DNA from: Ascaphus truei
Lineage: Eukaryota; Chordata; Amphibia; Anura; Ascaphidae
Direction of reading: 5' to 3'
Length of the DNA stretch: 64,000 nucleotides
NCBI GenBank assembly: GCA_036426205.1
Contig: CM071569.1
Coordinates: forward strand, 285,008,418 to 285,072,417
A model generated the notes under the pieces. That model made no database searches. It was not told where the DNA came from and was given only the letters and a program-made list of their open reading frames with translations. Below are positions 32,699 to 43,554 of this stretch, one piece after another; the first letter of the stretch is position 1; each line of letters starts with the position of its first letter. The translations under genes were made by a program, and so were the position numbers.

Positions 32699-33541
32699 TC
32701 AGTCAAACTCCTGAGCGGGTCCCTCCATAGGGTCTTCAGGAGTTTCAGAGTGGGTCTCGTTATTTACAGTCTCTTGACCCACCTCTGATAGATCGGACTC
32801 ACTGTTGAGCGGCGTGGCCAGTATCTCTGTCTCTTCATCTTCCACTTGTGGGATGGGAAGAAGATGATTACGGTGCCATACCTTTACCCGGCCATCAGTG
32901 TCTTTGATGCGATAGACCGGGAGGCCAGGCATCTGGGATTCAATTTCATACACTCCGTCTCTCCATCGGTCGGCCAATTTGTGTTTTCCCGGGACTCCGA
33001 GGTTGCGAAGCAACACAGCATCCCCAGGACGAAGTTCCCGATATTTGACCTTATGATCATACCGTCGTTTGTTTCCTGCGTTCAGCTTAGCTGTGGACTT
33101 TTCTGCTTGTTGATAGGCCTGCTGTAAACTGTCTTTCAGTCTTTGTACGTATTTGAAATGAGTGGCATTATGTATCCCATCTGTCGAGACTCTGAGACGC
33201 ACATCCACTGGCAGTCTGGCCTCACGCCCAAACATAAGGAAGTAAGGGGAGAATCCCGTTGACTCGTGTCTGGTGCAATTATACGCATGCGCTAGGCCCT
33301 CCACATGTCGACTCCATTCAGATTTTTGCGCACTCTGTAGAGTTCCGAGCATGTCCAGTAAGGTTCGATTGAATCGTTCTGGCAGCGCATCACCTTCGGG
33401 ATGATACGGGGTCGTTCTTGATTTTGCAATGTTCAGCATTTTGAGCAGTTCTCTGATCAATGTGCTCTCAAAGTCCCGCCCTTGGTCGGAATGAAGGCGG
33501 TTGGGAAGACCATAGTGAACGAAGAACTTTTCCCATAGCAC
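32699..33541 (-). pseudogene. Ty3/gypsy integrase C-terminal half
   Basis: A 280-codon open frame encoding the second half of a retrotransposon integrase. Near the start, LHSDQGRDFES holds the second catalytic Asp; about 40 residues on, YHPEGDALPERFNRTL holds the catalytic Glu. The first Asp and the HHCC zinc domain are missing because the sequence is cut off at 33541. Next come the GREARLPVDVRL segment and a GPY/F-like C-terminal domain (PGDAVLLRN...HKLADRW...VYRIKD) ending with a NHLLPI motif and an acidic tail. No RT, protease or adjoining LTR is attached; the nearest LTR (31281-32216, same orientation) could be related. Surprisingly free of stops for a fragment. Confidence 0.9.
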
Positions 33542-33750
33542 TCTACGGGTTACTATTTAACACCGAACTTTCATGTCAAGCCATTGTCTTCAGTATGCAA
33601 ACAGCTTAATTTATCCAAATCTAGATACAACATTTCCAAACACCGCTGTGATATACCCGATTCAATTTTTAATGACATTTTACACCTACTTGAATAATTC
33701 AAAGACTGATTTAGTCACTGTATTTGAAAAAATATTGAGAAAATCACAAA
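33542..33750. other. No gene recognised
   Basis: AT-rich spacer between the integrase remnant and a Harbinger-like element. Confidence 0.4.
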
Positions 33751-34240
33751 GGGGCCTATGCAGAGAGCAGCGAATTTTAAAATTGGCGAGTTTAATAAAA
33801 AGTAGCTTTTTTGGAGAGTTTTATTCTCCATATGCAGAAATGTGCGAATTCTGCTATGTTTAACATGAATGCGTGTGGCGAGTTTAAATTGGCGAGATGC
33901 GCGCTGCAGAAATGTGTTAAAAAAAAATTGCGCCTTTTTTTTCCCTTTGCTATGGCCGCGAGCGGCAGTTTCTTGCCAACTTTTTCTGGCGAGGCAAAAA
34001 GGAGACAATCGCGCCATTTTATTGGCGCGAACAGCCGCTAGATGCCGTTCGCGCCTCTCTGCATAAGGATATTTTTAAAACTGGCGAGATGGAGGTTCTC
34101 GCCAGCCGCGAGGCGAGTTTTAGAAATAGAAAAAAAAAATTGGCGCGTTTTTCGTAACTCGCCATTTTCTGCTGTTTTCTGCGCGATTTTCTCCAAAAAA
34201 TGGCGAGTTTTGAAATAGCGCTGCTCTCTGCATAGGCCCC
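33751..34240. mobile_element. PIF/Harbinger-like MITE (490 bp)
   Basis: Perfect 22-bp inverted termini starting GGGGCCTATGCAGAGAGC on both strands, flanked by AAA on each side (33748-33750, 34241-34243), a 3-bp target duplication in line with Harbinger, although TWA is usual. The interior repeats a TGGCGAG/CTCGCCA motif at least ten times in both orientations. No coding sequence. Confidence 0.85.
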
Positions 34241-34439
34241 AAAGTCTTAGTTGGAAATAACTACCTAAATTGCTAAGAGGAATTGAAAATATGTGACTGT
34301 AGTTATAGTCCTTCAGTAATCTTCTCCACAATGCTACTTAATTAACACTTTGGTCCTGATTCCATATTTTCCAAACCAAATACTCAGCACCTGATAATAT
34401 TGAATCATGCCCTTTGAGTTGAAGGAATTAAATTATTTG

Positions 34440-35175
34440 GCCCTATCTATAGGCTTCAGATATGCTACTGTTTCATGCCACCACAGAACATTGGCTCGGA
34501 GTGACATTTTTCTTGCCCCCCTCCTTCATTCATGCTCTGGCTAAAACATGTTGCTTTTATCTCTGTAACATTAAGACTCACCCTTTCCAATTTCACTCTA
34601 CTGCTAAAGCTCTAATCCATGCCCTGTCCCTCCCCATCTGGATTATTGTAACCTTCTACTAACAGAAGTCCTTGACTCGCAACTTTCTCCTTTGTAATCT
34701 ATCCAAACTTCTGAAAAGTGATCTGGTTCTAGCTGCAGGAGTCTCTGCTTATTTCCTTCTTAAATCCCTCTTCTGACTTCCAATCTAGTTCTGGATAACC
34801 CATAGAGTTCTTTCTCACCTTCGAGGCTCTCGACTTGTCTGCTCCTCCCTACAGTACATACTTTGCAGTAGCAGCTTTGATGTCTCGTTATGTCCCAGCT
34901 TGTCTCTTGTGCTCTGCTCATAACTGTCTTCTTTCCAGCCCTTTCACCTCTACTGTTCTCTCTCGCCATAAACCCTTTCCCCTCACTGCTCCTTACATGT
35001 GGAACTCCCTCACACTCCGTATACACCAAGCGCCATTAAGTCATAAACACACCTTCTGAATGAAGCATGTCAATAGCCTGGCTTCATGGTTGCTGTCCCA
35101 CACCCACAGTCGCTCCTACCACCCATTGTGACCAAGCTCTGCCATCTACTGAACAATCTACCTGAGACTCTCAAA
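34440..35175 (+). pseudogene. L2-like LINE, 3' coding remnant
   Basis: Degenerate but colinear with the L2-like fragment at 42152-42935: TCTGGATTATTGTAACCTTC, CTGACTTCCAATCTAG, TCTGCTCCTCCCTACA, TCTCGTTATGTCCC, CACTGCTCCTTACATGTGGA + ACTCCCTC. These correspond to the post-reverse-transcriptase C-terminal region (SWLP..., FKALH..., LISRYAP..., PHLWNALP...). Many stops and indels. Confidence 0.7.
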
Positions 35176-35628
35176 GCTGCCACCAGTCTAATCCTTTCAA
35201 AACTTAAGCTGTCTCACATTTTAATGTAGTCTGTAACTGTTACATACGCCTATAATATATATTATAGGCTAAAGCAGTAAAATTCAGGGCATTATTGAAA
35301 ACCCTGCTCTCTGATTGGTTAAAATTCCGGGCATTATCCATAGTAATGCCCTGAATTTCAGCAGCTTGCAAAATGCAGTTTTCAATCTGTTTATTTCCAG
35401 CCAATCAACTTTCAGAACAGCTGAGACAGGGCAGGGGATTGGTTTGCATTAAGTAAAAGCTCTGAGACATGGCAAGGGATTGGTCAAAAAGTATCAGCCA
35501 CGGTTTGACTCCTCCCCCTCCTGAGCTGACTGAGATTTTCTGAGCAGATTCAGTTGAATGGGGGGGGGGGGGGGGGGAGGAGAGACTCAAAAAACGTAAG
35601 TGTGTTGTGTATCGAGGTTCGTGTTGTG
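35176..35628. other. Unclassified sequence with a palindrome and G run
   Basis: Contains a short TA-centred palindrome GCCTATAATATATATTATAGGC (35250-35271), an inverted GGGCATTA.../AATGCCC pair (35298-35352) and a run of about 18 G at 35560-35577. Confidence 0.5.
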
Positions 35629-35632
35629 TGTG

Positions 35633-35675
<43 letters not shown>

Positions 35676-35892
35676 GTGTGTGTGTTGTGGGTGTGTGTTT
35701 GTGGTGGTGTGTGTGTGTGTGGTGTGTGTGTGTGTGTGTGTGTGTGTGATGTAGAGAGGTGCTGTTGTGTTGTAGAGCTGGGGGGGAGAGTGCAAAGTTT
35801 AGTAAGTGGCTGCATTTTTGATTTCTGCATGTGTGTGTGTGTGTTGTGGCGTTTGTATGTGTAGGCAGCACGTTTGTGTTTGTGTAGAGCTG

Positions 35893-35930
<38 letters not shown>

Positions 35931-35972
35931 GTGTGTGTGTGGGTGTGTGGGGTGTGTTGTGTGTGTGGTGTG
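35629..35972. repeat. GT microsatellite cluster
   Basis: (GT)n runs at about 35633-35752 and 35893-35970 with TTGTG and GGTG interruptions, separated by a short unique spacer. Confidence 0.95.
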
Positions 35973-35980
35973 TAGAGATA

Positions 35981-36640
35981 AAAAGAAAACCGGCGCCTTA
36001 CAAGTTCAGTAGGATATAGGAAGTCCAAAACGATATCATTAAAGTCCCCACAAAGTCCTCTGTAGCAAAAACGATGGAAGAATTGCTGTGCAGCTCCCAC
36101 CGTGCATGAAGAGTTATGTGGAGAAAAAACAAACAAACAAGATTATGGTGCACTATGTCAAACTAATATAATTGACAAGATGACCCAAAACACTAATGAC
36201 AAAACAAGACAGACAAACTAGACAAACAATAGCAAGGCTAATAATGATAAAAAGCTAGTTTATTAAAACAACATAAATGAAGGGTTCCAGAAGACTAGGA
36301 AATCGCCAGGTCCAGATATTGTAAAATTGGGACCCTACTCACAAGATGTCAAATTGTAACAGGCAATGGAGATAAACGCCGTGCTGCTCGTCCACTGCAG
36401 TGGTAACCGAAGCGCCTTCCTGTTATTCCCCTGCCTCTGATGGATGCCGCGTCACTATGGGGCGGGACCTCCAGGCGGATGTCACGTAACTGGAAGGCGG
36501 GACTTCCTGAAACGGCGTTTTGTCAACTGCAAGCCTGGATCAACTGCACGTCTTCCTTCACCAACAGACAGCTCTAAAAAGAACTTCCCTACGCGTTTCA
36601 TGCGCCTGCGCGCACTTCCTCAGGGGATTGACAATGTATA
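35981..36640. repeat. Repeat with CTACGCGTTTC / ACTTCCTCAGGGG motif, copy 3
   Basis: Begins with an A-rich leader and CCGGCGCC (35992-35998), ends with CCCTACGCGTTTCATGCGCC and GCACTTCCTCAGGGGATTG (36590-36631). Same arrangement as 10905-11515 and 12073-12320. Confidence 0.55.
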
Positions 36641-36658
36641 ATGTCATTAATGTATAAC

Positions 36659-36797
36659 TGTAAGGGAGTGTAGAGGTTAACTCCCTTTCCAAACTGCACT
36701 GGTGTCAGGTTCATGCAGGGGGTGTGTGAAACTCCTGTCTGAATAGGTATAAAAACCAGGAATTGCTGCTGTCAGTGTCCCTGTTTGGAGTCTGTTA
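36659..36797 (+). mobile_element. LTR 5' portion with TATA box
   Basis: Starts TGTAAGGGAGTGTAGAGG and contains GGTATAAAAACCAGG (36748-36762). The reverse complement of the LTR end at 56533 aligns with it (TGTAAGGGAGTCCAGGGG...GGTATAAAAGGCAGG). It is cut at 36798 by the Harbinger-like element. Confidence 0.7.
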
Positions 36798-37148
36798 GGC
36801 CTCGGCCAGGCTCCCTGCTGGCGTGCTGAGGCGCAGGGAAAGCGGGTGCTTTCCCTGGCCTTGCGGTTGCTTACCACACGCGCTGTCAGCGGGCCGTCAG
36901 GGGGCGGGGCGGGCGTGTCACTGGCCGGGGGCGGGCCAGTGACATCACGGAGCTGGTTCGCCCTCATTGGGCGAACCGCTCACGTGACCGGCCTGTCGCG
37001 CCGGCAAGCGGGGGAATGTTAAATTCCCCTAAGACCTGCGGGCGAGCCCCTACTAAAGCCGCTCTAATTGCGGCTGTAGGGGCTCAGTGCTGAGCGGGAG
37101 CGCGCGTCATCACGCTTCCGCCAGCAAGCGCTAAACATGGCCAAGGCC
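36798..37148. mobile_element. PIF/Harbinger-like MITE (351 bp)
   Basis: Ends GGCCTCGGCCAGG and, reverse complemented, GGCCTTGGCCATG, flanked by TTA on both sides (36795-36797, 37149-37151), the typical Harbinger TWA duplication. Very GC-rich inside. Related GC-rich sequence at 61441-61735 and perhaps 52555-52830. Confidence 0.85.
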
Positions 37149-37151
37149 TTA

Positions 37152-37708
37152 GGGGGATCACAGACCGAGCTCCCGCCCGCAGGGGCCCGGGCTGGTTGAC
37201 CAGAAGATTTTATAACAGAAAAAGTGCTCAATAGCGCTCTAACAAACCCAAAATAATTGTGCACAAATTATATGTGAAAAAAATGTATGAATAATTAATA
37301 AGTGCCAAAATATAAGTGACAACCTATAAAATTGGGAACTATAAGTGCTCAAAAAATAAGAGGCTTAACAGATACACTCAACCCTTGGTATGAGACTGTT
37401 TCACTAGCCTTGCATGTTCAATTCTTCCAGGAGCGCAGCTTGCAGCCATGTAAAATAAAGGGACATCACATAGTGTAGCAATGTCATATAAGGTGAATAT
37501 AAATCTCGTGCAGGGCTCACAAATGGCTACTCACATAAAAGCAGATAAAAAGGAGCAGTCATCCAACTCAGGGTGTGGATGTTCCCAGTGATTAATGCAG
37601 CAACTACCAGCAGACAATCTCCAAACAAAGAGAGAAACAGACGGCAAATATATTGATAAAGGCAAAATACAAATGGAGGCTTACACTTAGGATGCAATAA
37701 GACAGCGG
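37152..37708. other. Unclassified sequence with A-rich leader
   Basis: At 37212 an A-rich leader followed by GTGCTCAATAGCGCTC resembles the left ends of the motif-bearing repeats (35981, 54749), but no right end is evident. Confidence 0.35.
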
Positions 37709-37802
37709 GATCAGTAGCGGGTGGCAGGTGGGTCAGTGGGTCGCGATCTCCCTGTGATCAGTAGCGGGTGGCAGGTGGGTCAGTGGGTCGCGATCTCCCT
37801 GT
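37709..37802. repeat. 47-bp direct repeat, two copies
   Basis: GATCAGTAGCGGGTGGCAGG...GTCGCGATCTCCCTGT occurs twice head to tail without differences. Confidence 0.95.
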
Positions 37803-37843
37803 GTGCCGCGTGGTTCTCCGCTCCTCCGGAACACTTCCACGTG

Positions 37844-37940
37844 CTGGTCATGGCGGGGTATAATTCTGCACACGTGTTGGTCATGGCGGGGTATAATTCT
37901 GCACACGTGCTGGTCATGGCGGGGTATAATTCTGCACACT
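37844..37940. repeat. 33-bp tandem repeat, three copies
   Basis: GCTGGTCATGGCGGGGTATA + ATTCTGCACACGT, three near-identical units (GTTGGTC in the second). Confidence 0.95.
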
Positions 37941-37944
37941 AACA

Positions 37945-39539
37945 AAGTTACAAGAAAAAAAAGATGCAGTTACTGGTGCTCCTGATTCCAGGGAAAACCT
38001 GCGAGTGATCCAGTAGATCCAGTAGATCCAGCATGCCACTTCAGAAAAGGCCAACAGAGAGGCCCAGGCGTTGTGTGTACTTATAGCACAATAGAGCTGA
38101 AATGTGTTTTAAAATCCAAAGTGCCTTGGTTCTTCCCTGTACTGGATCTGTAAACATGGCCCATTTGTAAAAGCGAGAGCCTAATTCGATGCCGGAAATA
38201 ACAGTTTTATTTATTTTTTAACAAAAAAAACAAGGGGCTAGAAGTATAGGGATATATGTACTGTACACCTTGGGGTGTACCGTTTTTTTAAATTGGGACT
38301 TGTCATTTTTGATCTGGCTTGGGGAATAACAGGTTGGTGAAAGGAGAGTTGAATAAAGCAGGTATGGAGTGTAAAAATGGATCACCCAAGCCAAAAGCAT
38401 GTGCAGTAACTTTATCACAGTCTTACTCCTGTTTCCAATGTCTTCACCGATTCACTTATGGAGGTGCTGTGCTGTATGGGTGTTATGTTTGCTTAATGTG
38501 TCACTTCAGTAGCAGGTATGACTTTACCTGGAGTTGTCCCCTAATTTTTACAGTTATTGCAGATTGTAATTTCATGCCTGCTGATTTTTCATTGTGTATT
38601 TAAAAAAATGGCAATTAGCAAATACAAATCTGTAAAAAGTTGGTAGCCTAATTAAAATTGAAGATCACATTTCAGGCAATAATTATTTAAATGATCAATT
38701 ATTGTGTAACTTAATTGCTTAACCTAAAAACACCTGATTGGTGTGTGTTTATCTTAAAACAGAGGCTTTGAATGAATCCTTGATCCTGTGAGCATTGAGC
38801 TGTTTGACTGAATTGCAGTGCGGTTCAAGTGCAGTTTGCATTAAATGTGGAGTTATAACCTGTGTTTTATTTATTTACATTTTATATACTTTTTCATTTT
38901 TTTATTTTGGGGGGGGAGAGATTATTATGATGATGATGATTTTCATTTGTATTATTATTTTATATTGTTTTTAATTAATTGCTATTTTTAATTGTGTGTT
39001 TGATGTATTTTCATTCATGGTTATTGTTTCATTGTTTGTGTTTTTATTTCAATGTTTGATGTATCTACAGTATATGCTGCTCTCTGTTTTGGTATCAGCA
39101 TTAATGTTTTTGTGAGTTCATTGGTCAATCTGTCACTTTGCACCATGTGTTACCAATTTAGTTGGCTTCACTCCGCTGCCGATCAGCTGTCCTGCTAGGA
39201 GCCGGCGTCCCACTCAGCTACTGTGCTCGTTTTGAGGGACATTCCTTGTTAGGAGGTCGGAAGATTACCAGCCAGGGACTGCGTCTTGTTGTGCTGTTCC
39301 GCGGATGTGCTGATGTATTTGTCCCTTCGATGCTCTCCTTGTTTTCATTTTACAAGTGTTGACCCGTTGATCGCAGGAAGATTTGGAGCAGCAGGAGGGG
39401 CCTTCACTAATGTTACCCACTGTATGCCTCGATTCTGCAAGTGTCATACTTATAACCAGAAGGAGTAGAAAACAAAAACAGGTGTGAAACAAGGTATACA
39501 GTCGTACAGTACATTGTTAGCACTTAATTCTCCATAGTT
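37945..39539. other. AT-rich intron-like sequence, no gene recognised
   Basis: About 1.6 kb, strongly AT-rich from 38580 to 39120 with a short GAT run (38928-38940). No TE termini or coding frame that I can support. Confidence 0.5.
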
Positions 39540-39545
39540 TCAACA

Positions 39546-40530
39546 ATGAGCAGGATTGAGAATGCCACTCAAGGCACATATTGCCACATGTATGTGCACT
39601 TGGGGCAGCTGTTCCAGGGAACATACCGCTGTGGGAAATGTGAGCAGGTGGTATCTTTGGTGTCTCAAATTGTTGATCTGAAGAGTCAGCCTGCAACATT
39701 GAGGGATAATGACAATCTTGAAAGGAGTTTAGTGCCCATTGAACAGGTCCTGGCTAGGACTAGTGGTGCAGAGGGTGGAGCTGTGAGTGAGGACCAGGAA
39801 GAGGTAGGTAGCTCGGTAACAGTTAGAAGGGGAAGCAGGGGGAAGAGGAAGATGCAGGCCAGTCCTGAGTTGACCCATCCCAATAGATTTGCCAGATTGA
39901 GTGCAGATTGAGTGCAGACATTGGGGGTGTCAGGGCAGGAATGGCAAGGATGGGGGAGACTGATTCCTCTAGCAGCCAGGGGAATACTTCCTGCAGCACA
40001 GAGGGGACTCAGGATACTCAGATAAAAAGAAAGATTATGGTGGTAGGGGAGTCCATTATTAGGAGGGTAGATAAGGCAACAGATTGATTGCCCTGACTGC
40101 ATGAACCGAACCGTTTGTTGTCTTCCGGGTGCTCGGATTTGGCACATAGCGGATCGTTTAGATAGATTGTTGGGAGGGGCTGGGACTGGCTTAACGTTGG
40201 CACCGATAAAGTTAAAGAAAGATTGAGGGTCCTAAAAAATGATTTTAGGGTTCTAGTCCTCAAGCTTAAGGCAAGGTCCTCCAAGGTAGTATTTTCAGAA
40301 ATACTACCAGTGCTATGCACTACCCCAGGGAGACAGTCGGGGATCAGGGAGGTTAATGCATGGCTAAGAAAGTGGTGTAGGAAGGAGGGTTTGGGGTTTT
40401 TAGAGCACTGGGACTCCTTCTGAGATGTGCAATCTTGATTGTAAGGACAGATTGCACCTCAATGAAGAGGGATCATCTGTGCTAGAAGGGGAGGATGTTA
40501 AAGAGGTGGGAGATTTTAAACTAGGAAGTA
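39546..40530 (+). pseudogene. CR1 ORF1 remnant (zinc-binding/coiled-coil plus esterase-like domain)
   Basis: The first open piece (39546-39911, 121 codons) has C-X2-C-like residues (YRCGKCEQVV) followed by a short heptad-rich stretch, then an acidic/basic tail. After a stop, the frame gives KIMVVGESIIRRVD, the start of the SGNH/GDSL-like esterase domain known from CR1 ORF1 (normally VVGDSI), and further on VKERLRVLKNDFRVLVLKLK and SGIREVNAWLRKWCRKEGL with DRLHLNEEG near the end, where such domains carry the catalytic Asp-X-X-His (here D-R-L-H). ORF1 binds RNA/DNA in the retrotransposition complex. At least two stops and a frameshift disrupt it. Confidence 0.8.
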
Positions 40531-40739
40531 GGGATAAGCAAGAGGTAATGGACTAGACAAAATAGATAGGAATGGAAAAATAGCTAAGGGGTCATGGTGG
40601 TAGAGTGGGACGGGAAGTGGTAGTTTGGCAAGCAGGGAGGCGGCACCCATATAAAATACATATAATACTAGTAAACATCTAAAGACTACATTTAATTGGA
40701 GTAGAAAGCAGGAGCAGATAAGATAATAGTAAAGCCTGG

Positions 40740-41420
40740 AAAACACTCAAATGCATTGTTGATAATGCAAGAAGCCTGACAGATAAAATGGGGGAGCTTG
40801 AAGTAATAGCTGCAAGAGAGCGGTATGATATCATAGGCATTACTGAAACATGGTGGGATGAAACTCATGACTGGGCAGTTAATGTAGTTATTCCCTTTTT
40901 CTGACTTGATTGAGCAAATAGAAGAGATGTTGGAGTATGTTTTTATGTTAACTGAGCTTTAAAATCTATTATAAGGGAAGATGTTTATGAAGGGAATGAT
41001 GAAAATGTAGATACTTTGTGAATAGAAATTAGCAGTGGAGGTAAAAATACAACCTTTTTTGTAGGGATGTGCTATAAACCACCAATTATCTGTGAGATTA
41101 AGGAAGCCAAACTACTTTTGCAAATGGAAAAGACATCAAAACTAGGTCATGTGTGCATAATGGGCAATGAGATTAGCAGTACAACAAAAGGAAACAGTTT
41201 TTTAGGGGTGCTTAAATATAATGACATGACCCAAATTATTAAGGAACCAACAGGAGAGGGGTAATACTGGATTTGGTAATGTCAAATAATGAAGAAGTAA
41301 TAACAGATATTCGGGAACATTTGGGTAACATTGATCATAACATGGTCTCATTTGAAATAAAAAAAAGATTATATGGGTTCAACAAAGATTTTACATTTTT
41401 GAAAGACAGATTTTGATGAA
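40740..41420 (+). pseudogene. CR1 ORF2, APE-type endonuclease remnant
   Basis: NARSLTDKMGELEVIAARER...IIGITETWWDE holds the conserved Asn and the metal-binding Glu; later come VGMCYKPP and CIMGNEI (family GDFN, Asp changed to Asn here), and HLGNIDHNMVSFEI matches the terminal SDH motif (Ser changed to Ile). This nuclease nicks target DNA to prime reverse transcription. Several stops (for example in the 40900-40960 and 41260-41300 stretches) break it. Confidence 0.85.
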
Positions 41421-41499
41421 CGGAGGTCTAAACTACAAGTAATACTTTGGAATGATGTTTTGCAGGGAAAAATGTAGAAGATAAATGGGCAGTCTTTAA

Positions 41500-42150
41500 A
41501 ACATTGTTAGAAAAGCACACTCATCAGTGTATACCCTTGGGTAATAAGTATAAAAGAATTAAGTCAAAACCAATGTGGTTAAATAAACAGATAGGGGAGG
41601 AAATGGAAAAGAAGAGACAGGCGTTTAGATTTTTGAAGTCAGAAGGGACGGAGACATCGTATCAGAATTATAAGGAATGTAACAAAAACTGGCAATCAAA
41701 TGAGCAAAAATGGATAATGAAAAAAGGATTGCAATAGGAAGTAAGATCAACCCTAAAAAGTTCTTCAAGTACCTTAATAACAAATTTGGTAGGCAAATTA
41801 TTGGATATAAGGCTGAGGTATTAAATAAATTATTTGCCTCTGAAGTTACCAAGGAGGAAGCCACAACCTCTACTTTAACAAACATTTGTTTAACAGAGGA
41901 AGAAGTGCATAGATGGCTTGATAAAAATAAAGTAAATAAGGCACCTGGCCCCGATGGCATACATCCAAGGGTTCTGAAGGAGCCAAATTCAGTAATTTCC
42001 AGACCGTTATATTTAATATTCAAGTACTCAGTTTCTACAGACTCAGTACCACAAGATTGACGTAAAGCAGATGTGGTGCCTGTATTTAAAAAGGGAGCTA
42101 AATCACAACCAGGGAATTACAGACATGTAAGCCTGACTTCAATAGTTGCT
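41500..42150 (+). pseudogene. CR1 ORF2, reverse transcriptase N-terminal part
   Basis: The linker (KPMWLNKQIGEEMEKKRQAF) is followed by FFKYLNNKFG, then NKAPGPDGIHPRVLKE and ADVVPVFKKGAKSQPGNYR + HVSLTSI, the fingers motifs of CR1-clade reverse transcriptase. One stop (42058) and a frameshift near 41735. The L2-like insertion begins right after LTSIV. Confidence 0.9.
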
Positions 42151-42151
42151 C

Positions 42152-42938
42152 GACTGCTAAAACTCTGACTCAGGCCCTCATTCTCTCCCGTCTTGATTAC
42201 TGTAACCTCCTGCTGTCCGGCCTTCCTGCCTCTCACCTGTCTCCCCTACAATCTATCCTAAACAATGCTGCCAGAATCACTCTACTCTTTCCGAGATCTG
42301 TCTCAGCATCTCCCATCATGAAATCCCTCTCCTGGCTTCCGATCAAATCCCGCATCTCACACTCAATTCTCCTCCTCACTTTTAAAGCTTTACACTCTTC
42401 TGCCCCTCCTTACATCTCAGCCCTAATTTCTCGTTATGCACCATCCAGACTCTTGCATTCTTCTCAAGGATGTCTTCTTTCTACCCCCTTTGTATCTAAA
42501 GCCCTCTCCCGCCTTAAACCTTTTTCACTGACTGCCCCACACCTCTGGAATGCCCTTCCCCTCAGTACCCGACTAGCACCCTCTCTATCCACTTTTAAGA
42601 CCCAACTTAAGACACACTTGCTTAAAGAAGCATATGAATAGCACTGTGGATATTCTGAACACATGATACATAAAGCTTGGCCCCCTGCAGACGCACTTAC
42701 CAGAACTCCCTCCTACTGTCTCTGTATGTTCTCCCTACCTACCAATTAGACTGTAAGCTCCTCGGGGCAGGGACTCCTCTTCCTTAATGTTACTTGTATG
42801 TCTAAAGCGCTTATTCCCATGATCTGTTATTTATATTATCTGTTATTTATTTGATTACCACGTGTATTACTGCTGTGAAGCGCTATGTACATTAATGGCG
42901 CTATATAAATAAAGACATACAATACAATACAATACAAT
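42152..42938 (+). pseudogene. L2-like LINE 3' end nested in CR1
   Basis: Carries the C-terminal end of an L2-like LINE ORF2: MKSLSWLPIKSRISHSILLL, FKALHSSAPPYISALISRYA, PHLWNALPLSTRLAPSLSTF and the final KTQLKTHLLKEAYE (stop at 42639). The 3' UTR has TGTAAGCTCCTCGGGGCAGG and ends GGCGCTATATAAATAAAGAC + (ATACA)n. CAATAGT on both sides is a plausible target duplication. It is 5'-truncated, as usual for LINE insertions. The 107-codon end frame is intact. Confidence 0.85.
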
Positions 42939-43142
42939 AGTGGGGAAGCTACTTGAAGGTTTAGTACGGGATAATATTCAGGAATACCTAATGGAAAACA
43001 AAATTAGAAGTAATAGCATGGATTTATGAAGGTTAGGTCATGCCAAGCTAACCTTATTAGCTTCTTTGAGGAAGAAAGTAGGAAATTAGACCAGGGTAAT
43101 CCAGTTGATGTGGTCTAACTAGATTTTGCAAATACTTCTTAT
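42939..43142 (+). pseudogene. CR1 reverse transcriptase, palm motif A segment
   Basis: VGKLLEGLVRDNIQEYL...LGHAKLTLL leads to DVV*LDFAN, motif A with the first catalytic Asp retained, a stop codon in the middle, then the gypsy insertion. Confidence 0.85.
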
Positions 43143-43538
43143 TATGAGGTTTGGCAAAATCATTTTTGCTCCTGGCAACTTCCTTTAAAAGGACAGCCCC
43201 GTTAGCAGGAAGTTACCGAGCAAAGTTCCAGTTTCCTGCTGTGTTCATGAAACGCGTTTATGCTTTTTGCCTCTCACGTTACCAGACCTGGCTCGCTTAC
43301 CTCGACTACCCTTATCTTCAGCCCGCCCCGACCATTGCAAGTACCTCGACTAACCATTGATTTCAGCCTGCCTCGATCTCTGCATCCACACCAACTACGC
43401 AACTCTGCTGCCAGCCCTGACCTTCGGCCTATGACTCACTACTCTATCAGGACTCTGTCCCTCGGCTCAGATCGGTTCTTTCACCTTCCTACCTCAGCCC
43501 TGCGGGTCCGTTTCCTGCTTGAGACAGGCATCGTTACA
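43143..43538 (+). repeat. 5' LTR of the chromovirus
   Basis: Aligns with the 3' LTR but lacks the TTTCGGGTTTTCACATTCTG-type segment of about 65-70 bp after AGGTTTGGCAAAATC. The shared part has TTCCTTTAAAAGGACAGCC (TATA-like). Ends GCATCGTTACA. Sequence after it (TTTTGCTAGGCCCAAAT) is not a clear tRNA primer site. Confidence 0.9.
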
Positions 43539-43554
43539 TTTTGCTAGGCCCAAA

